From the NCBI GenBank assembly GCA_032433765.1, contig JAVIAB010000047.1:14311107-14375106 (forward strand): a stretch of DNA of 64,000 nt, read 5' to 3'. Positions 1 to 11,825 of this stretch are shown piece by piece. The position numbers and the translations under genes were made by a program. Numbering within the stretch: the stretch's first letter is position 1; the number at the start of each line of letters is the position of its first letter. The DNA is from Megaustenia siamemsis (Eukaryota; Mollusca; Gastropoda; Stylommatophora; Ariophantidae). The notes under the pieces were generated by a model that saw only the letters and a list, made by a program, of their open reading frames with translations, did no database searches and was not told where the DNA came from.

Positions 1-15
1 CTGTCTGTATGTCTC

Positions 16-54
<39 letters not shown>

Positions 55-258
55 GTCTGTCTGTCTATGTACCTACCTACATATCTACATATCTATCTAC
101 CTACCTACCTACATACCTACATACCTATCTATCTGTCTGTCTGCCTGTCTGCAAGTGCGTCTGTCTGCATATCTATCTGTCGGCATGTCTGTCTGCCTGT
201 CTGCATGTATGTATGTCTGTCTGCTTGCCTGGGTGCCTGTCTGCCTGTCGCTATGTTC
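1..258. repeat. CTGT/CTAC tetranucleotide microsatellite
   Basis: Irregular tandem CTGT and CTAC/CTAT units run from the left edge to about 258. Open frames across it are short-period artefacts (Cys/Leu/Ser/Val-rich) and are not genes. The array probably extends beyond the window. Confidence 0.9.
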
Positions 259-1347
259 GTGCACACTAACAATATTTTAAAAATGCCTTTAAATGTTTGT
301 TGACAATAAAGTTATTTAAAAAAAACAACAACATATTTTTAGTTCAAACAAAAGTGATCTAAAATACACCAAATTATCATTGTTCAATAACATGCATTAA
401 AACACTAGTGTTATACACACGTCTTTGAGTATATTTCGTGGAATATGCCAACCACTAAAAACCTACCTGTTTCAAAATCGTTATTCCATTCAAATTAGAA
501 ACACCATCAACAATATCAGATATCAGGTAATCCTTGATCAATCTGAGAAAACAAAAGTAACGAAACCCACTATCGTGACGCTTGTAACGTGATCACACTT
601 AATCGCGTTTGATTGGAAAGTGAGATTGACTTGGCTCCAGAGGGAATCAAAAACAACGTGAACGATTTAACTTTTCAATTAATTTTCATGCTATTATGTC
701 ATTTCAAAATTGCAAAAAGAAGGTGTTTTGTTTATGAAAAATAATTAGTGAAGTTGAACTCAATTACCTGACAAACGTGACGGCTAATTTAACAGTTTTC
801 AATCGCCGAGTTTAAAACTAGATTCATTATTGAATGCGAGACTATATCGATTACATGTGATCGAAATTCACGTGCGATTGATCTCAACAAGTGAAAAACG
901 ATAATTTATAAGCGGACATAGCTTCTGGTACGAGAAGATGGTTGGTTCTCGAAAGAACTCAAATGCTGTTGAAGAGTAAGTGTGTATGTTTGTCTGTGCG
1001 TGTGTGAAGTTTATTTTTACCGTCTCAAAAATGAGCGGGAATTTTCTGTGTAAAAATGAAGTCCCTCCATAGCGGCTAGTCATGTTTCAATGGGCGGAAG
1101 CACCGTGAGCGGAGCGACGTGGATTTAATAACTCAGCTTCGTAAACAGTTCCAGGTTCCGGCATCGCTCGCGCCTTGTGTATGGAATAGTTCTCACGAGG
1201 GGCGTCTGATACGGGGGGACAATAAATAAGCGAGGAATTGACGGAGGAAGCAATGAAACCCGTGGTCTTTATTTGAACTGACAGCTGTGCCCTCGCAGTG
1301 TGTTCTTTCTTTAATAATATATCTTATCCACATCTCGCAAAATTGTG
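259..1347. other. Unique AT-rich stretch, nothing recognised
   Basis: No tandem repeat, tRNA-like head or LINE homology to the rest of the window was seen. The interval around 1080-1260 is more GC-rich than its surroundings, but no open frame or splice pattern can be supported. Confidence 0.5.
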
Positions 1348-2690
1348 ATTATCTCTATCTCTCGTATTACCATGATTGTCTACATACCTCGTCTAGCCAT
1401 GATTGTCTACATACCTTGTCTAGCCATGATTGTCTATATACCTCGTCTAGCCATAATTGTCTACATACCTCGTCTAGCAATGATTGTCTATATAAATCGT
1501 CTAACCATGATTGTCTATATAAATCATCTAACCATGATTGTCTATATAAATCGTCTAACCATGATTGTCTATATACCTCCTCTAACCATGATTGTCTATA
1601 TACCTCGTCTAACCATGATTGTCTATATACCTCGTCTAACCATGATTGTCTATATACCTCGTCTAACCATGATTGTCTATATACCTCGTCTAACCATGAT
1701 TGTCTATATACCTCGTCTAACAATGATTGCCTATATACCTCGTCTAACCATGATTGTCTATATACCTCGTCTAACCATGATTGTCTATATACCTCGTATG
1801 ACCACGATTGTCTCTAAACCTCGTCTAACCATGATTGTCTATATACCTCATCAAACCATGATTGTCTGTACACCTCGTCTAACCATGATTGTCTCAAAAC
1901 CTCAACTAACCATGATTGTCTCAAAACCTCAACTAACCATGATTGTCTCATAACCTAGTCTAACCATGATTGTCTCTACAACTCGTTTAACCATGATTGT
2001 CTCTACGTCTCGTCTAACCATGATTGTCTGAAATCCTCGTCTAACCATGAATGTATCTACAACTCGTTTAACCATGATTGTCTCTACAACTCGTTTAACC
2101 ATGATTGTCTCTACAACTCGTCTAACCATGAATGTATCTACAACTCGTTTAACCATGATTTTCTCTACAACTCGTTTAACCATGATTGTTTCTGCAACTC
2201 GTTTAACCATGATTGTCTCTACATCTCGTCTAACCATGATTATCTGAAAACCTCGTCTAACCATGATTGCCTCTGCACCTCGTTTAACCATGATTGTCTC
2301 TACAACTCGTTTAACCATGATTGTCTCTACAACTCGTTTAACCATGATTGTCTCTACAACTCGTTTAACCATGAATGTATCTACAACTCGTTTAACCATG
2401 ATTGTTTCTACAACTCGTTTAACCATGATTGTCTCTACAAGTCGTTTAACCATGATTGTTTCTACATCTCGTCTAACCATGATTATCTGAAAACCTCGTC
2501 TAACCATGATTGCCTCTGCACCTCGTTTAACCATGAATGTATCTACAACTCGTTTAACCATGATTGTTTCTACAACTCGTTTAACCATGATTGTTTCTAC
2601 AACTCGTTTAACCATGATTGTTTCTACAACTCGTTTAACCATGATTGTCTTTACATCTCGTTTAACCATGATTGTCTCTAATTCACAAAA
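1348..2690. repeat. 27-bp satellite, two homogenised subtypes
   Basis: About 50 copies of a 27-bp unit beginning ACCATGATTGTCT. The left part (to about 1860) carries the TATATACCTCGTCTA variant and the right part carries CTACAACTCGTTTA. Because 27 is a multiple of 3, frames stay open on both strands and give 9-residue repeat peptides, which are not evidence of coding. Confidence 0.93.
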
Positions 2691-2934
2691 CCTGATCATC
2701 TCCGAACCTCATCAAACTGATCCTTTCTGAACCTCATCAAACTGATCCTCTCTGAACCTCATCAAACTGATCCTCTCTGAACCCCATCAAACTGATCCGC
2801 TCTGAGCCTCATCAAACTGATCCTTTCTGAGCCTCTTCAAACTGATCCTCTCTGAACCGCATCAAACTGATCCGCTCTGAACCTCATCAAACTGATCCTC
2901 TCTGAACCTCATCAAACTGATCCTCTCTGGGCTG
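2691..2934. repeat. 25-bp satellite
   Basis: About ten copies of a 25-bp unit containing CATCAAACTGATCCTCTCTG follow the 27-bp array directly. The shared ACCTC and CTCTGA words suggest the two arrays may be historically related. Confidence 0.88.
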
Positions 2935-2984
2935 TTCTCCTCATGGAATCGTCATCACTGCAGTAGGGGTTTCCCCCATATCCG

Positions 2985-3170
2985 CTCCCCTCAAGACACA
3001 GCCCCCGCCAACACTCCGACGGCAAAGTGTGTTGACAAGGCCGCTTGCCGTGCAGCCATAATCCCGACGCATGTGCGGCTGTTTGAATCGACTTCTATCG
3101 AATAGAGAATTCACAATCACTTCCTAACTCTAGTTTCCTCAAAGACACACATTTACAACAAACAAACAAC
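2985..3170 (-). repeat. Interspersed repeat family U2, copy 1
   Basis: In reverse complement this stretch aligns by eye to 29880-30075 and more loosely to 11140-11310. Shared landmarks are AAATGTGTGT followed by a GAGGA word, GGCTGCACGG or AGCTGCACGA, and CTTGTCAACA. No coding, tRNA head or terminal inverted repeat was seen, so the class is unknown. Confidence 0.55.
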
Positions 3171-3777
3171 AAAACAGCTTAATCAACAGCGTTCTTCTTC
3201 TCTTCTTCTACATTTTTAGCTCCCTGTGGAGCATAGGTCTTCAACAAACACTTTCCAAATCGTTCTATTTTTTGCCATTCTTTTAAGATCACGTCTTCCC
3301 CATCATCGTCATCTCTGCTTCTGTCCGTTTTCTCCAATAATTTCTTGGTCTTCCTCTTTGTCTTTTCCCCTGGGGATTCCAAAAAGGGCCTGTAGTGTAT
3401 TACTCTCAGTTCGCTTCCGCAGTGTGTGTCCCATCCAGCGCCATCCTCTTCGTGTATCTCTTTATCCACTGGTATTTGACTGGTACATTTCCATAATTCT
3501 ATGTTAGTGATTTTGTCCTGCCATTTCCATCCTTTTATTCTGCATAAGCATCCATTAATGAAAGTCTGTATCTTCATGATTGTCAATTTAGCTGTTCTCC
3601 ATGTTTCACGGCCATATAATAGGACTGACTTAACATTCAAGTTGAAAATTTTTATTTTTGTATTTAATCTAATTTCTTTGGACTTCCATATGCTTCCCAG
3701 TGCAACAAAAGCTCCTCTTGCTTTTGATGTCCTTATTCTGGTATCATTTTCTGTTCCTGACAGAAAGACACACATTT

Positions 3778-3808
<31 letters not shown>

Positions 3809-3833
3809 CCGAAACAGCTTAATCAACTGCGTT
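3141..3833. repeat. Direct repeats flanking a LINE fragment
   Basis: The segment 3141-3193 recurs at 3764-3833. Both begin AAAGACACACATTTACA and end AAACAGCTTAATCAAC followed by GCGTT. The right copy differs by an expanded A-run (3783-3808). The LINE fragment sits exactly between them, so they look like an unusually long (about 50 bp) target-site duplication. Confidence 0.65.
3194..3763 (-). pseudogene. LINE family A, 3' end of reverse transcriptase ORF
   Basis: The minus-strand frame (3179-3775) reads like the C-terminal tail of a non-LTR retrotransposon polyprotein. It has a KARGAFVALGSIWKSKEIRL stretch, then IKIFNLNVKSVLLYGRETWR, then a WQDKITNIELW word. In many invertebrate LINEs this segment follows the RT thumb. 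The catalytic RT and endonuclease domains are absent, so the copy is 5'-truncated. Its C-terminal third is altered relative to the usual GRPKNTWRR-type ending, so it is a dead remnant. A second, shorter copy lies at 11578-11825. Confidence 0.8.
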
Positions 3834-4160
3834 AGTCCCTGCAAAAAACAGGATCACATGCACCATTTAGATTTTGCATTGTCGGTTGGCGACCGTTCGC
3901 AAGGTCGAACTCCAGTGCGAGCCATGTCGGCTGCGCGGGCGACAATTTCAAACGATATCACTGAAAAGGCCCACAGACACTTTAATCTCCAATTCACTCA
4001 AATAAAGAAACAAAAATACATAGAAACCAATCAAAACACCACAAAATCTGTTGTAGATTTGGTACACTCTAAAGGGACCTGCGGTAATGGCCGCCATCTT
4101 TCCAGGAAGTTCAATCTCTCAATACATTTATACCTTCCCTATCTCCTATTTTACTGATAA
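3834..4160. other. Unique sequence right of LINE A
   Basis: No recognisable repeat or gene. The open frame continuing from 3501 is only fortuitously open through the LINE antisense strand and the A-run. Confidence 0.4.
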
Positions 4161-4164
4161 TCCT

Positions 4165-4330
4165 TTCCCCGCTCTCTTACTATATACGTAATTATCCATT
4201 CTCATATTTTCTTCATATTTCCCCGTTCTCTTACTAAATTCATAATTATCCATTCTCATATTTTCTTCATATTTCCCCGCTCTCTTACTAAATTCATAAT
4301 TATCCATTCTCATATTTTCTTCATTTTACC
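4165..4330. repeat. Three-copy tandem repeat of about 54 bp
   Basis: Three successive units share TAATTATCCATTCTCATATT and a CTCTCTTACTA word. They are nearly identical except for the first unit. Confidence 0.8.
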
Positions 4331-5068
4331 CCAATCTCGCATACCATTCATTCTTCTCTGCCTACTCATTTTCAACTACCTGCCCACACTCTTAAAACCT
4401 CTACTTCTTCATCTAATCATATCCATTTCCACCTTCTAATTATCTTATTTTCTTGTAAATATCGCCTGCTTCTGCGTATACCTTCTTTGAATCATTCTCC
4501 TTTTCCGTCTCCACTTTTTCAAAACGTAGTTTCTTCCATTCGTCCTCCCATAAACCTTCTATCAATCTCATTATTTCTAGTATTTCTCTGTTTATATTTT
4601 TTTATCGAGTTAATAATCTCTGCTCCCGTTCATTACTTCATCTTCGTTCACTGTTATCCAGCAAAAATTAGAGAAAAGGTTAACGTTGAAAAGAGAAAAT
4701 ATAATTGGAAAACAATCTTTCTTTTGCCTTATGTTTTTCTCTCATTCTTCTCAGCAACATTTCTTCTATTTGTTATTTATTCATTCTGTTGTTGTTGTTG
4801 TTGTTGCCAGCTTTCAACTTTGACGAAGTCCCTAGAGAATAGGAACTGAATTTTGCGTGTTAATCAATTTTTTCCCTGGCAGCTGTGTGCGCAGGAGTCC
4901 TTCACCGCACAGGCAGATAACTCAAATAATTAAATTAAAGAAAGGCAGATAATTTATTTTAAATAATGTATTTCTATTTCATTTCCATATCAATTATTTT
5001 TCTTTCGTATTTCGTTTACTTTTCCTTCCCTTATCACTCATTTCTGATTCCTCACTTTTTTCTGCTCA
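4331..5068. other. AT-rich unique sequence with a GTT run and U4 repeat
   Basis: Mostly unassigned AT-rich DNA. A short (GTT)n run lies at about 4790-4806. The interval 4807-4915 is homologous, in inverted orientation, to 56480-56575 (shared AGTTCCTA, TCTAGGGACTTCGTC and GATTAACACG words in reverse complement). Confidence 0.5.
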
Positions 5069-5360
5069 CAATTTTTAAAATAAAAAAAAAAAAAGTAAAG
5101 TACCCCCGTCACGCCAAGTGGCGTATAGGGAAATATGGTGTTAGTGACCATACATTTTACATACATTTATCACATGATAATTGGGGTAATGTGGTCGGTA
5201 TTACACCCGTGCCGCTTTACTTTCCCAGAAAAAAATCCGGTACCCATTTAAGGCTGGGTGAACCCGGAAACCGTCGATTGAGATCGAACCCTACCTCTTG
5301 TCCTTTGTAGTCCAGTTCACCAACCACTGAGCTGTAGCGGCTCCCTCAATTTTTAAAATA
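5069..5360 (-). mobile_element. tRNA-SINE family 1, full-length with 14-bp TSD
   Basis: The element body is 5083-5346 on the minus strand. Its tRNA-like head is at the right, with a recognisable pol III B box (GGTTCGATCTC in reverse complement) and A-box region. The body has the family landmarks GGGTACCGGATTTT and GCGGCACGGGTG, and the tail reads GGGGGTACTTTACTTT. A perfect 14-bp duplication, CAATTTTTAAAATA, lies at 5069-5082 and 5347-5360, which is direct evidence of retroposition. Confidence 0.92.
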
Positions 5361-5900
5361 CTCCATATAAATATTTGTATTCATATTATCCTCAATTATT
5401 ATTTTTATTATATTCTATTTCCTGATTGTCTTTTCTATATTTTTTTTATGTTTTATCATTTAATTTCACGTGATATCTGAGCCATTTTATCTTATTATTC
5501 CCACTGCTCTTCTGCCCTTGTTAGCCGCAGTTAACACAAAAACGAAATGCCAGAGTCAAAGATTAAGGAAACAAACAATAATTAATTTTCTGCCAGAGGG
5601 AGGCGATCGATATATAAGGAAACTAGAGACGGTTTGGGAGAAAGATGATATATTGTCCAGCCAATACGGACGCAGGGTTTCATCAGCGAGTTACAGACAT
5701 TCATAGTCTGCAATTATAATCATTACGTTGATTGAGTTCTGGCACAGGCAATCGGTTTCTCTCAAAACAACTTGTCTTTTCAGCTTTTCTGATTTTATTA
5801 TTTCATACATAATCTCCTTTCAGTTTATTTCTCTTCTATTTCTTTATTTCTGCTCATTAACTTCTGTATCTTTTTTCTTCCTCTTCTTAATTTTAAAATT
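5361..5900. other. Unique AT-rich sequence
   Basis: No repeat or gene recognised. A short frame at 5470-5706 has no recognisable motif. Confidence 0.4.
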
Positions 5901-7560
5901 ATCTTTTTTTTTTTTTTCTTGTTCTACTTCTACTTTTCGTAGACATTACTTCTACTTCTTCATTTTTATTTTTCTTCTTCTTCTCATTCGTCTTCATCTT
6001 CTTTACCTTTTTCATCTTCGAGTGCTTCTTCTTCTCCTTCTCCTCCTCCATATCCCTCTTCTTCTTTTTCTTCTCTTTCTTCTTCTTCTTTTCCTTCTTC
6101 TCTTCCTTCTTCTCTTTCTCTTCATTCTTCTTCTTCTTTTCCTTCTTCTCTTTCTCCTCCTTTTCTTCTTCTCCTTCTCCTTCTCTTTCTTCTTCGTTTC
6201 CTTCTACTTTTCTTTCTCTTTCTCCTTATCCTTCTTCTTCTTCTTCTTCTTCTTTTCCTTCTTCTCTTTCTCCTTATCCTTCTTCTTCTTTTCCTTCTCC
6301 TTTTCCTTCTTCTTTTCCTTCTTCTTTTCCTTCTTCTTTTCCTTCTTCTTTTCCTTCTTCTTTCCTTCTTCTTTTCCATTTTCTTCTTTCCTTCTTCTCT
6401 TTCTCCTCCTTCTTCTTCTACTCCTTCTCCATCTTCTTCTTTTCTTTCTTCTTCTTTTTCTTCTTTTTCTTCTTCTTCTGTTCTTTCATCTTCTTCTTTT
6501 CCGTCTTCTTCTTCCTCTTTTTCTTCTTCTTCTTCTTTTCCTCTTTTCTTCTTCTTCTTCTTTTCCTTCTGCTTTTCCTTCTTCTTTTTTTCTTCTTTCC
6601 TTATTCTTCTCCTTATTCTTCTTTTCCTTTTTCTTCTTCTTCCTTTCCTTCTTCTTTTCCTTCTTCTTTTCAGTCTTCTTCTTCTTCTTTTTTTCCTTCT
6701 TCATCTTCTTCTTCCACATTTTCTTCTTCTTCTTCTTTTCTTTTCCTTCTTCTTTTCTTGCTTCTTTTTCTTTTCTTTCTTCTTCTTCTTTTCCATCTTC
6801 TACTTCTTCTTTTTTCTTATTTTCTTTCTTCTTTTTTCTTCTTCCTCTTCTTCTTTTCCTTGTTCTACTTCTTCTTCTCCTTCTTTTTTCCTTCTTTTTC
6901 TTCTTCTCTTCCTTCTTTTTTCTTCTTCTTCTTTTCCTTCTTCTGTTTCTTTTCCTTGTTCTTCTTTATCCTTCTCCTTCTCCTTCTTCTTCTCCTTCTT
7001 CTTTTCCTTCTTCTTTTCCTCCTTCTCCTTCTTCTACTTCTTGTTTTCTTCTCCTTCTTTCTCTTCTACTTTTTTCTTTTCCTCCTCCTTCTTCTTCATC
7101 GTTTCCTCCCTCTTCTTCTTCTCCTCCTTCTTCTTCTTTACCTTATTCTTCTTCTATTCCTTCTGCGTTCTTTCTTCTTTTTCACCTCCCCTTCACCTTC
7201 TTCTTCATCTTTTTTCTATTTCTTCTTCTCCTTGTTCTTCTTCTTTCTTTCTCCTTCTTTTTCTTCTTCTTCCTCTTATCTCCTTTTCTTCCTCTTTTCT
7301 TCTTCTTCTTCTTCTTCTTTTTTCTTCTTCTTCTTCTTCTTCTTCTTCTTCTCCTTATTCTTCTTCTTCTTCTTCTTCTCCTTCTCCTTTTTCTCCTTTT
7401 CCTTCTTCTTCTCCTTATTCTTGTGCTTCTTCTTTTTCTCCTTCTCCTTCCTCTTTTCAGTCTCTTCATTCTTCTTCTTTTTTCCTTCTTCTCTTCTTCT
7501 CCTTCTCCTTCTTGTTCTCCTTATCATCCTCCTCCTTCTTCTTCTATAATCTTTTCCTTT
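5901..7560. repeat. 1.65-kb polypyrimidine (CTT/TTCC) tract
   Basis: The plus strand is almost pure C/T, built from CTT triplets and CCTTCTTCTTTT-like units. Such homopurine-homopyrimidine DNA can form triplex (H-DNA). The Phe/Leu/Ser-rich plus frames (including a 705-residue one at 5728-7845) and the Lys/Arg/Glu-rich minus frames are composition artefacts. Confidence 0.95.
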
Positions 7561-9009
7561 TTTTTTACAAACTCATTTTCTTTCATTTTGTTTTTATTTT
7601 CTTTTAATTTTCTCCTCATTTTTCTCAAATTGATTAGATATTTTCTTCGTTTTATTTTTTCTTTCCTCTATATTCATATTTATTATCTTCTGACTCAAAA
7701 TTTACTATTTTATTTTACCGTTTTTTCTTCCTTTCTTTCTTTTTCTGTCTATCTTTCTTTCTTTCTTTCTTTATTTATTTCTTTCTCTCTATTTTTTTCA
7801 TCTTCACCATCGGCTAATACATTTTCCTTCCAAGCATACATTTAGATGACAGTATCAATCAAATAAAAGGAATTAAACTCAAAGATTAAAGAAAGCAAGG
7901 TCTTCTCATTCATTGATTGGATTCATCAATCGCTTTTTGAAGAGTCAATTATGAGGTATACTGTTTCCTTCTATTGTTTAGGCACTCTATGTTAGTGTCT
8001 CTTCAAACACTCTGCAGCGATATCCTGTATCTGTTTACTCTGTCATATCCATCTATGTTTGCTGCCTATTTTTGCTGTTGATGCAAAGTTTTTCTGATAT
8101 TCTATGCAAAGCTAATTTTGAAAGATATGTGTTAACATTAGCATGTTTATTGCGCACATCTAAATTAAGAAATATTTACTTATCTCTTGCCACTCAAATA
8201 AACAAAAAAGCTTCAAGTCTAGATTGTTAATATCGAAGAAAGAAGGAAAAAAATAACAACCTTTCTCTAAAAAAATTACTTCTTTAAAGATAAAATGTTC
8301 AACTGCCTCTACAGTTTCAAGATAAATAATGCAATTTCCTGTCTTAAAAAAGCCCAACCTCTCTTTGAAATAAAAAATAAAAAGGCTGCTGCTGCTTTGT
8401 CTAACCGATCGGCATCCAAGGAGTGTTGTCACAACTCACAATGACGTATCTTTATTACGCATTTGACGTTATTACCAAGTATTAATTATAACAGCGGTAG
8501 TTTCTAGATCATACACGTTCAGAATCCATAGTTCATAATTATTTTTAGAATATGTATCTTGGACCGTTAAAATCATGAAAGTTTAACGGAACGCGGTCCG
8601 GAAGATCTACTGTTGAGAAATAGTCATTTTAAAATGTAATCTGACTTTTCCTAATGTCTAATTAAATTCATCCGTTCCCTCATGACAAAATTCATCCGTT
8701 CCCTCTTTGACAAAATTCACCCGTTCCCTCATGACAAATAAACTTTATGAAACTGTCAAGGTATGGAGAAGCGCTACGCCTCTGGTGACAATATACATGC
8801 TATGAAATGTCTTGGCTGACGTCATCAAGAGCACGCAAACGAAGACAAAGATCAATCACTGTCAAAGAGATGAGATTGTATTTTATTTATCGCGGTTTTT
8901 GTAATATTATCTTATTTTCTTAGCATTTTACAGAACCGCGGAGCGCACATCAACTTAGATCACATGGATTTAATGTAATTTTGTACGTAGGAAATGGTTT
9001 GACTCATTT
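7561..9009. other. Mostly unique sequence
   Basis: A CTTT-rich fringe extends to about 7800. Three copies of a 25-bp unit with TTCATCCGTTCCCTCATGAC lie at 8668-8742. Otherwise no gene, RNA or mobile element was recognised. Confidence 0.5.
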
Positions 9010-9698
9010 TCGTCTGTACACCACAGATAGCATAATTTATGAGATGGCTTGTCTTCTTCTACACAACACAGATAATATCATTTATGAGGTGTCTTGTCTT
9101 GTTCTACACAACACAGATAATATCATTTATGAGATGTCTTGTCTTGTTCTACACAACACAGATAATATAATTTATGAGATGTCTTGTTTTTACAGAACAC
9201 AGATAACATAATTTATAAGATGTCGTGTCTTCTGTACAACACATATAATATAATTTATGAGATGTCTTGTCTTCTATACGCCACTTATAATATAATTTAT
9301 GACATGTCTTGTCTTGTTCTACAGAACACAGATAACATAATGTATGAGATGTCTTGTCTTCTGTACACCACATATAATATAATTTATAACATGTCTTGTC
9401 TTCTATACGCCACATATAATATAATTTATGACATGTCTTGTCTTCTATACGCCACATATAATATAATTTATAACATGTCTTGTCTTCTATACGCCACATA
9501 TAATATAATTTATGACATGTCTTGTCTTCTACACGCCACATATAATATAATTTATGACATGTCTTGTCTTCTATACGCCACATATAATATAATTTATGAC
9601 ATGTCTTGTCTTCTATACGCCACATAAAATATAATTTATGACATGTCTTGTCTTCTGTACACCACACATAATATAATTCATGACATGTCTTGTCTGAC
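9010..9698. repeat. 42-bp satellite
   Basis: About 16 copies of a unit containing ATAATATAATTTATGACATG and TCTTGTCTTCTATACGCCAC. The left copies are more diverged (CACAACACAGATAATATCAT variant) and the right copies are homogenised. The period is a multiple of 3, so frames are open on both strands. Confidence 0.93.
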
Positions 9699-9699
9699 G

Positions 9700-9815
9700 A
9701 ACGCTTCTGCCTGAGCTATTCTGCATCTCACCTCTGTTGTACATCTAAAATCTGAGGTTATCAATGTTACTAGATATTTAAATTCTCTTACCTGTTTTAA
9801 TATTGTTCTATTTGT
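9700..9815 (-). pseudogene. LINE family B fragment
   Basis: This fragment aligns by eye with 24571-24682, sharing CATTCTGCATCTCACCTC or its variant and TTACCTGTTTTAATATTGTT. In the 24.5-kb copy the minus strand encodes the RT thumb-like FKYLGTLLTSGGRCTKEVR motif. Only about 115 bp remain here. Confidence 0.7.
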
Positions 9816-10597
9816 CTTTATTTTTCATTGCCGTGATGTGTTTTTTCCCCTTTATTGCTACCATTTCTTCCGTCTCTTTACAGTACAGCATAACAAGTGT
9901 TTATGAAACTGAAGTTGCGCAACTCTTCGTCATTAAAACTAAATTAACTTCACAGAATCAATCATTCTGCAAGTCAAATTATAGAGCAACGATTATTTAT
10001 TTTTAACAAACATTCATACCATTTCTATGGCATCCCAGAGATATGCGCTAATCTTGAACCGACAGTTTTTACAGGCCAATTCTCCACACAAATGTAAATG
10101 ACACTACAATTCTTAATGTCCGTTGCGTGTAATATACACGTAACTTATGAGATGCTGTCTGACTTTCAACGAATCATGTCTGGCCAAGAAAACATCACGA
10201 TCAATAGTCAGGATGACACATGTTCTTCAACAAGTAAAAACACACACAAAAGAAAAAAGAAAGTGCATTGCAGCAGATACGTTATTTCTCGAATTGGTCA
10301 TGTTTGCCACTTCGTAGAGCAGTCTGTATATATAAGTACAACAAGTGCAGACATAAAATACGCCTTACTGACATTTTCCTAAGTCTAGTTGCTGAGTTAC
10401 TTCGATTTTCAGTGTAAAGAGCTTCCTTATTTCCGTTCTTGTATTTCATGTGGACAAAATGATTGAGTGTTAGGAGATGAAGTTAAGTGCAATACAACGA
10501 CTGACCTTTGAAGGAAAGCTTGCAGGAAATTAACATGATTTTACATATAACTATATGGTTGGTTGGCTATATGGTCGCCCGATGATTAAAGTATTCT
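9816..10597. other. Unique sequence
   Basis: No repeats or convincing coding. Open frames at 9803-10006 and 10098-10382 lack recognisable domains. Confidence 0.4.
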
Positions 10598-10925
10598 AGA
10601 TTATCGTGGTAGACTCGAATATTCCACTTCATCATCCGCCCTTACAAGGACGTAGGGGACGTGTCTGCGTTGTGTTGTGGTTTGCAGTATAACTGTGATA
10701 TTTGCGCCTTTCGTCCCAACACATCCGACTTCAACACGACATTTTTGAGTACAGGGTTGTTTTCCCTCTTCGATCCCTGCACGCTTGGCCAGACTGGACA
10801 AGTTAGTCTGTTACTGGTGGCACCGCGGAGAGGTGGAGCAGAGTCTGGATGGTTTTGGTTCACCCATCCAGGCGCAAGCCATCAGCTGTGGGTCGCTGAC
10901 AACTTCCAGCTCTGGTGCTGGTAGG
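10598..10925 (+). repeat. Interspersed repeat family U1, copy 1
   Basis: The stretch shares CTTCATCATCCGCCCTTA-like, GTCTGCGTTGTGTTGTGG and GCAGTATAACTGTGATA words with 24818-24970 and with the split copy at 12775-12854 plus 13795-13960. It is the longest copy in the window, with no coding or terminal repeat recognised. It could be an uncharacterised SINE or MITE. Confidence 0.6.
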
Positions 10926-11083
10926 CGCGCCTACAAACAGTTCCATATAACTATATAGACGTGCCAGTAACATCCTGTTCTTTTCACGCCAGGCGTCGGT
11001 TATAGAATTATTTAGTATGAGGTCGAGGTCATGTAGAACAACATATTTTATGAATAATGCAACATATACGTGTTGGGAGCCGT

Positions 11084-11131
11084 GATAGCGAGGTGGTTAG
11101 TGAACTGGGCTATGAAGGACGCATAAAACGT
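11084..11131 (+). mobile_element. SINE family 1, head-only fragment
   Basis: About 48 bp match the tRNA-like 5' head (GGGAGCCGTGATAGC, then GTGGTTAGTGAACTGG), and the match stops before the B box. Having only the 5' end is not the usual truncation for a retroposon, so it is likely a deletion or recombination relic. Confidence 0.7.
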
Positions 11132-11327
11132 TTCGGTTGCTTTGTTTGTTTTAAATGTGTGTTTTAGAGGAAAATGGAGTGAGGAAGTGGCGGTGGCACT
11201 TTATATTCGATGGAAGTTATTTGGAATTGCCGCTTGTGCTGCCTATTAGGGCTGCACGGTAGTCGACGTTGTAAACAGAATTTGTCAATCCCAACATCAG
11301 TGGAGTGGAGCACTGGTAAATAAAAAA
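11132..11327 (+). repeat. Interspersed repeat family U2, copy 2
   Basis: It shares AAATGTGTGTTTTAGAGGA-like, AGGGCTGCACGGTAGTC and GTAAACAGAATTTG words with the copy at 29880-30075. More diverged than the others. Confidence 0.5.
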
Positions 11328-11577
11328 AGTAAAGAGCCCTGTAACGAAAAGTGGCGTATAGGGAATATGGTGTTAGTGACCATAAATTTTACAGACATCC
11401 AGCACATGATTTTTAGGGTAATGTGGTCGGAATTACGCCTGTGCCGCTTTACTTTCCCATAAAAATTTCCGGTACCCATTTGAAGTTTGGTGAACCCGGA
11501 AACCGTCGGTTGGGATCGAACCCTACCTCTTTTCCTTTGTAGTCCAGTTCACTAATCACTGAGCTATCGCGGCTCCC
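11328..11577 (-). mobile_element. tRNA-SINE family 1, near full length
   Basis: Minus-strand copy with the tail at the left (TAAAGAGCCCTG) and the tRNA-like head at the right ending GCGGCTCCC. It lies immediately beside a LINE A fragment. No unambiguous TSD could be assigned by eye. Confidence 0.88.
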
Positions 11578-11825
11578 TGTATTTGACTGGTACATTTCCA
11601 TAATTCTATGTTAGTGATTTTGTCCTGCCATTTCCATCCTTTTATTCTGCGCAAGCATCCATTTATTAATATATGTATCTTTGTGATTGCCATTTTGGTT
11701 GTGCCTCATGTTTCACAGACAGACAATAACACTGACTTAACATTGAAGTTGAGCATATTTATTTTTGTATTTAAACCCTAATTTATTTGAATTTCCATAT
11801 GTTTCCATTTTAAGTTTAATAAACT
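11578..11825 (-). pseudogene. LINE family A, short fragment
   Basis: It matches 3475-3700 closely: TTTGACTGGTACATTTCC, ATTTTGTCCTGCCATTTCC and the CGTTTTA-type word region. Minus-strand coding is broken by indels. Confidence 0.75.

Noticed and set aside
3226..4157. Plus-strand frames of 93 and 218 residues
   Set aside because: Antisense of LINE A coding sequence and read through an A-run.
5728..7845. 705-residue plus-strand open frame
   Set aside because: It is almost pure Phe/Leu/Ser from a CTT/TTCC tract, so composition alone explains the open frame.
10601..10924. Overlapping frames of 66-87 residues on both strands
   Set aside because: They lie in interspersed repeat U1 and differ between copies, so no conserved protein is implied.
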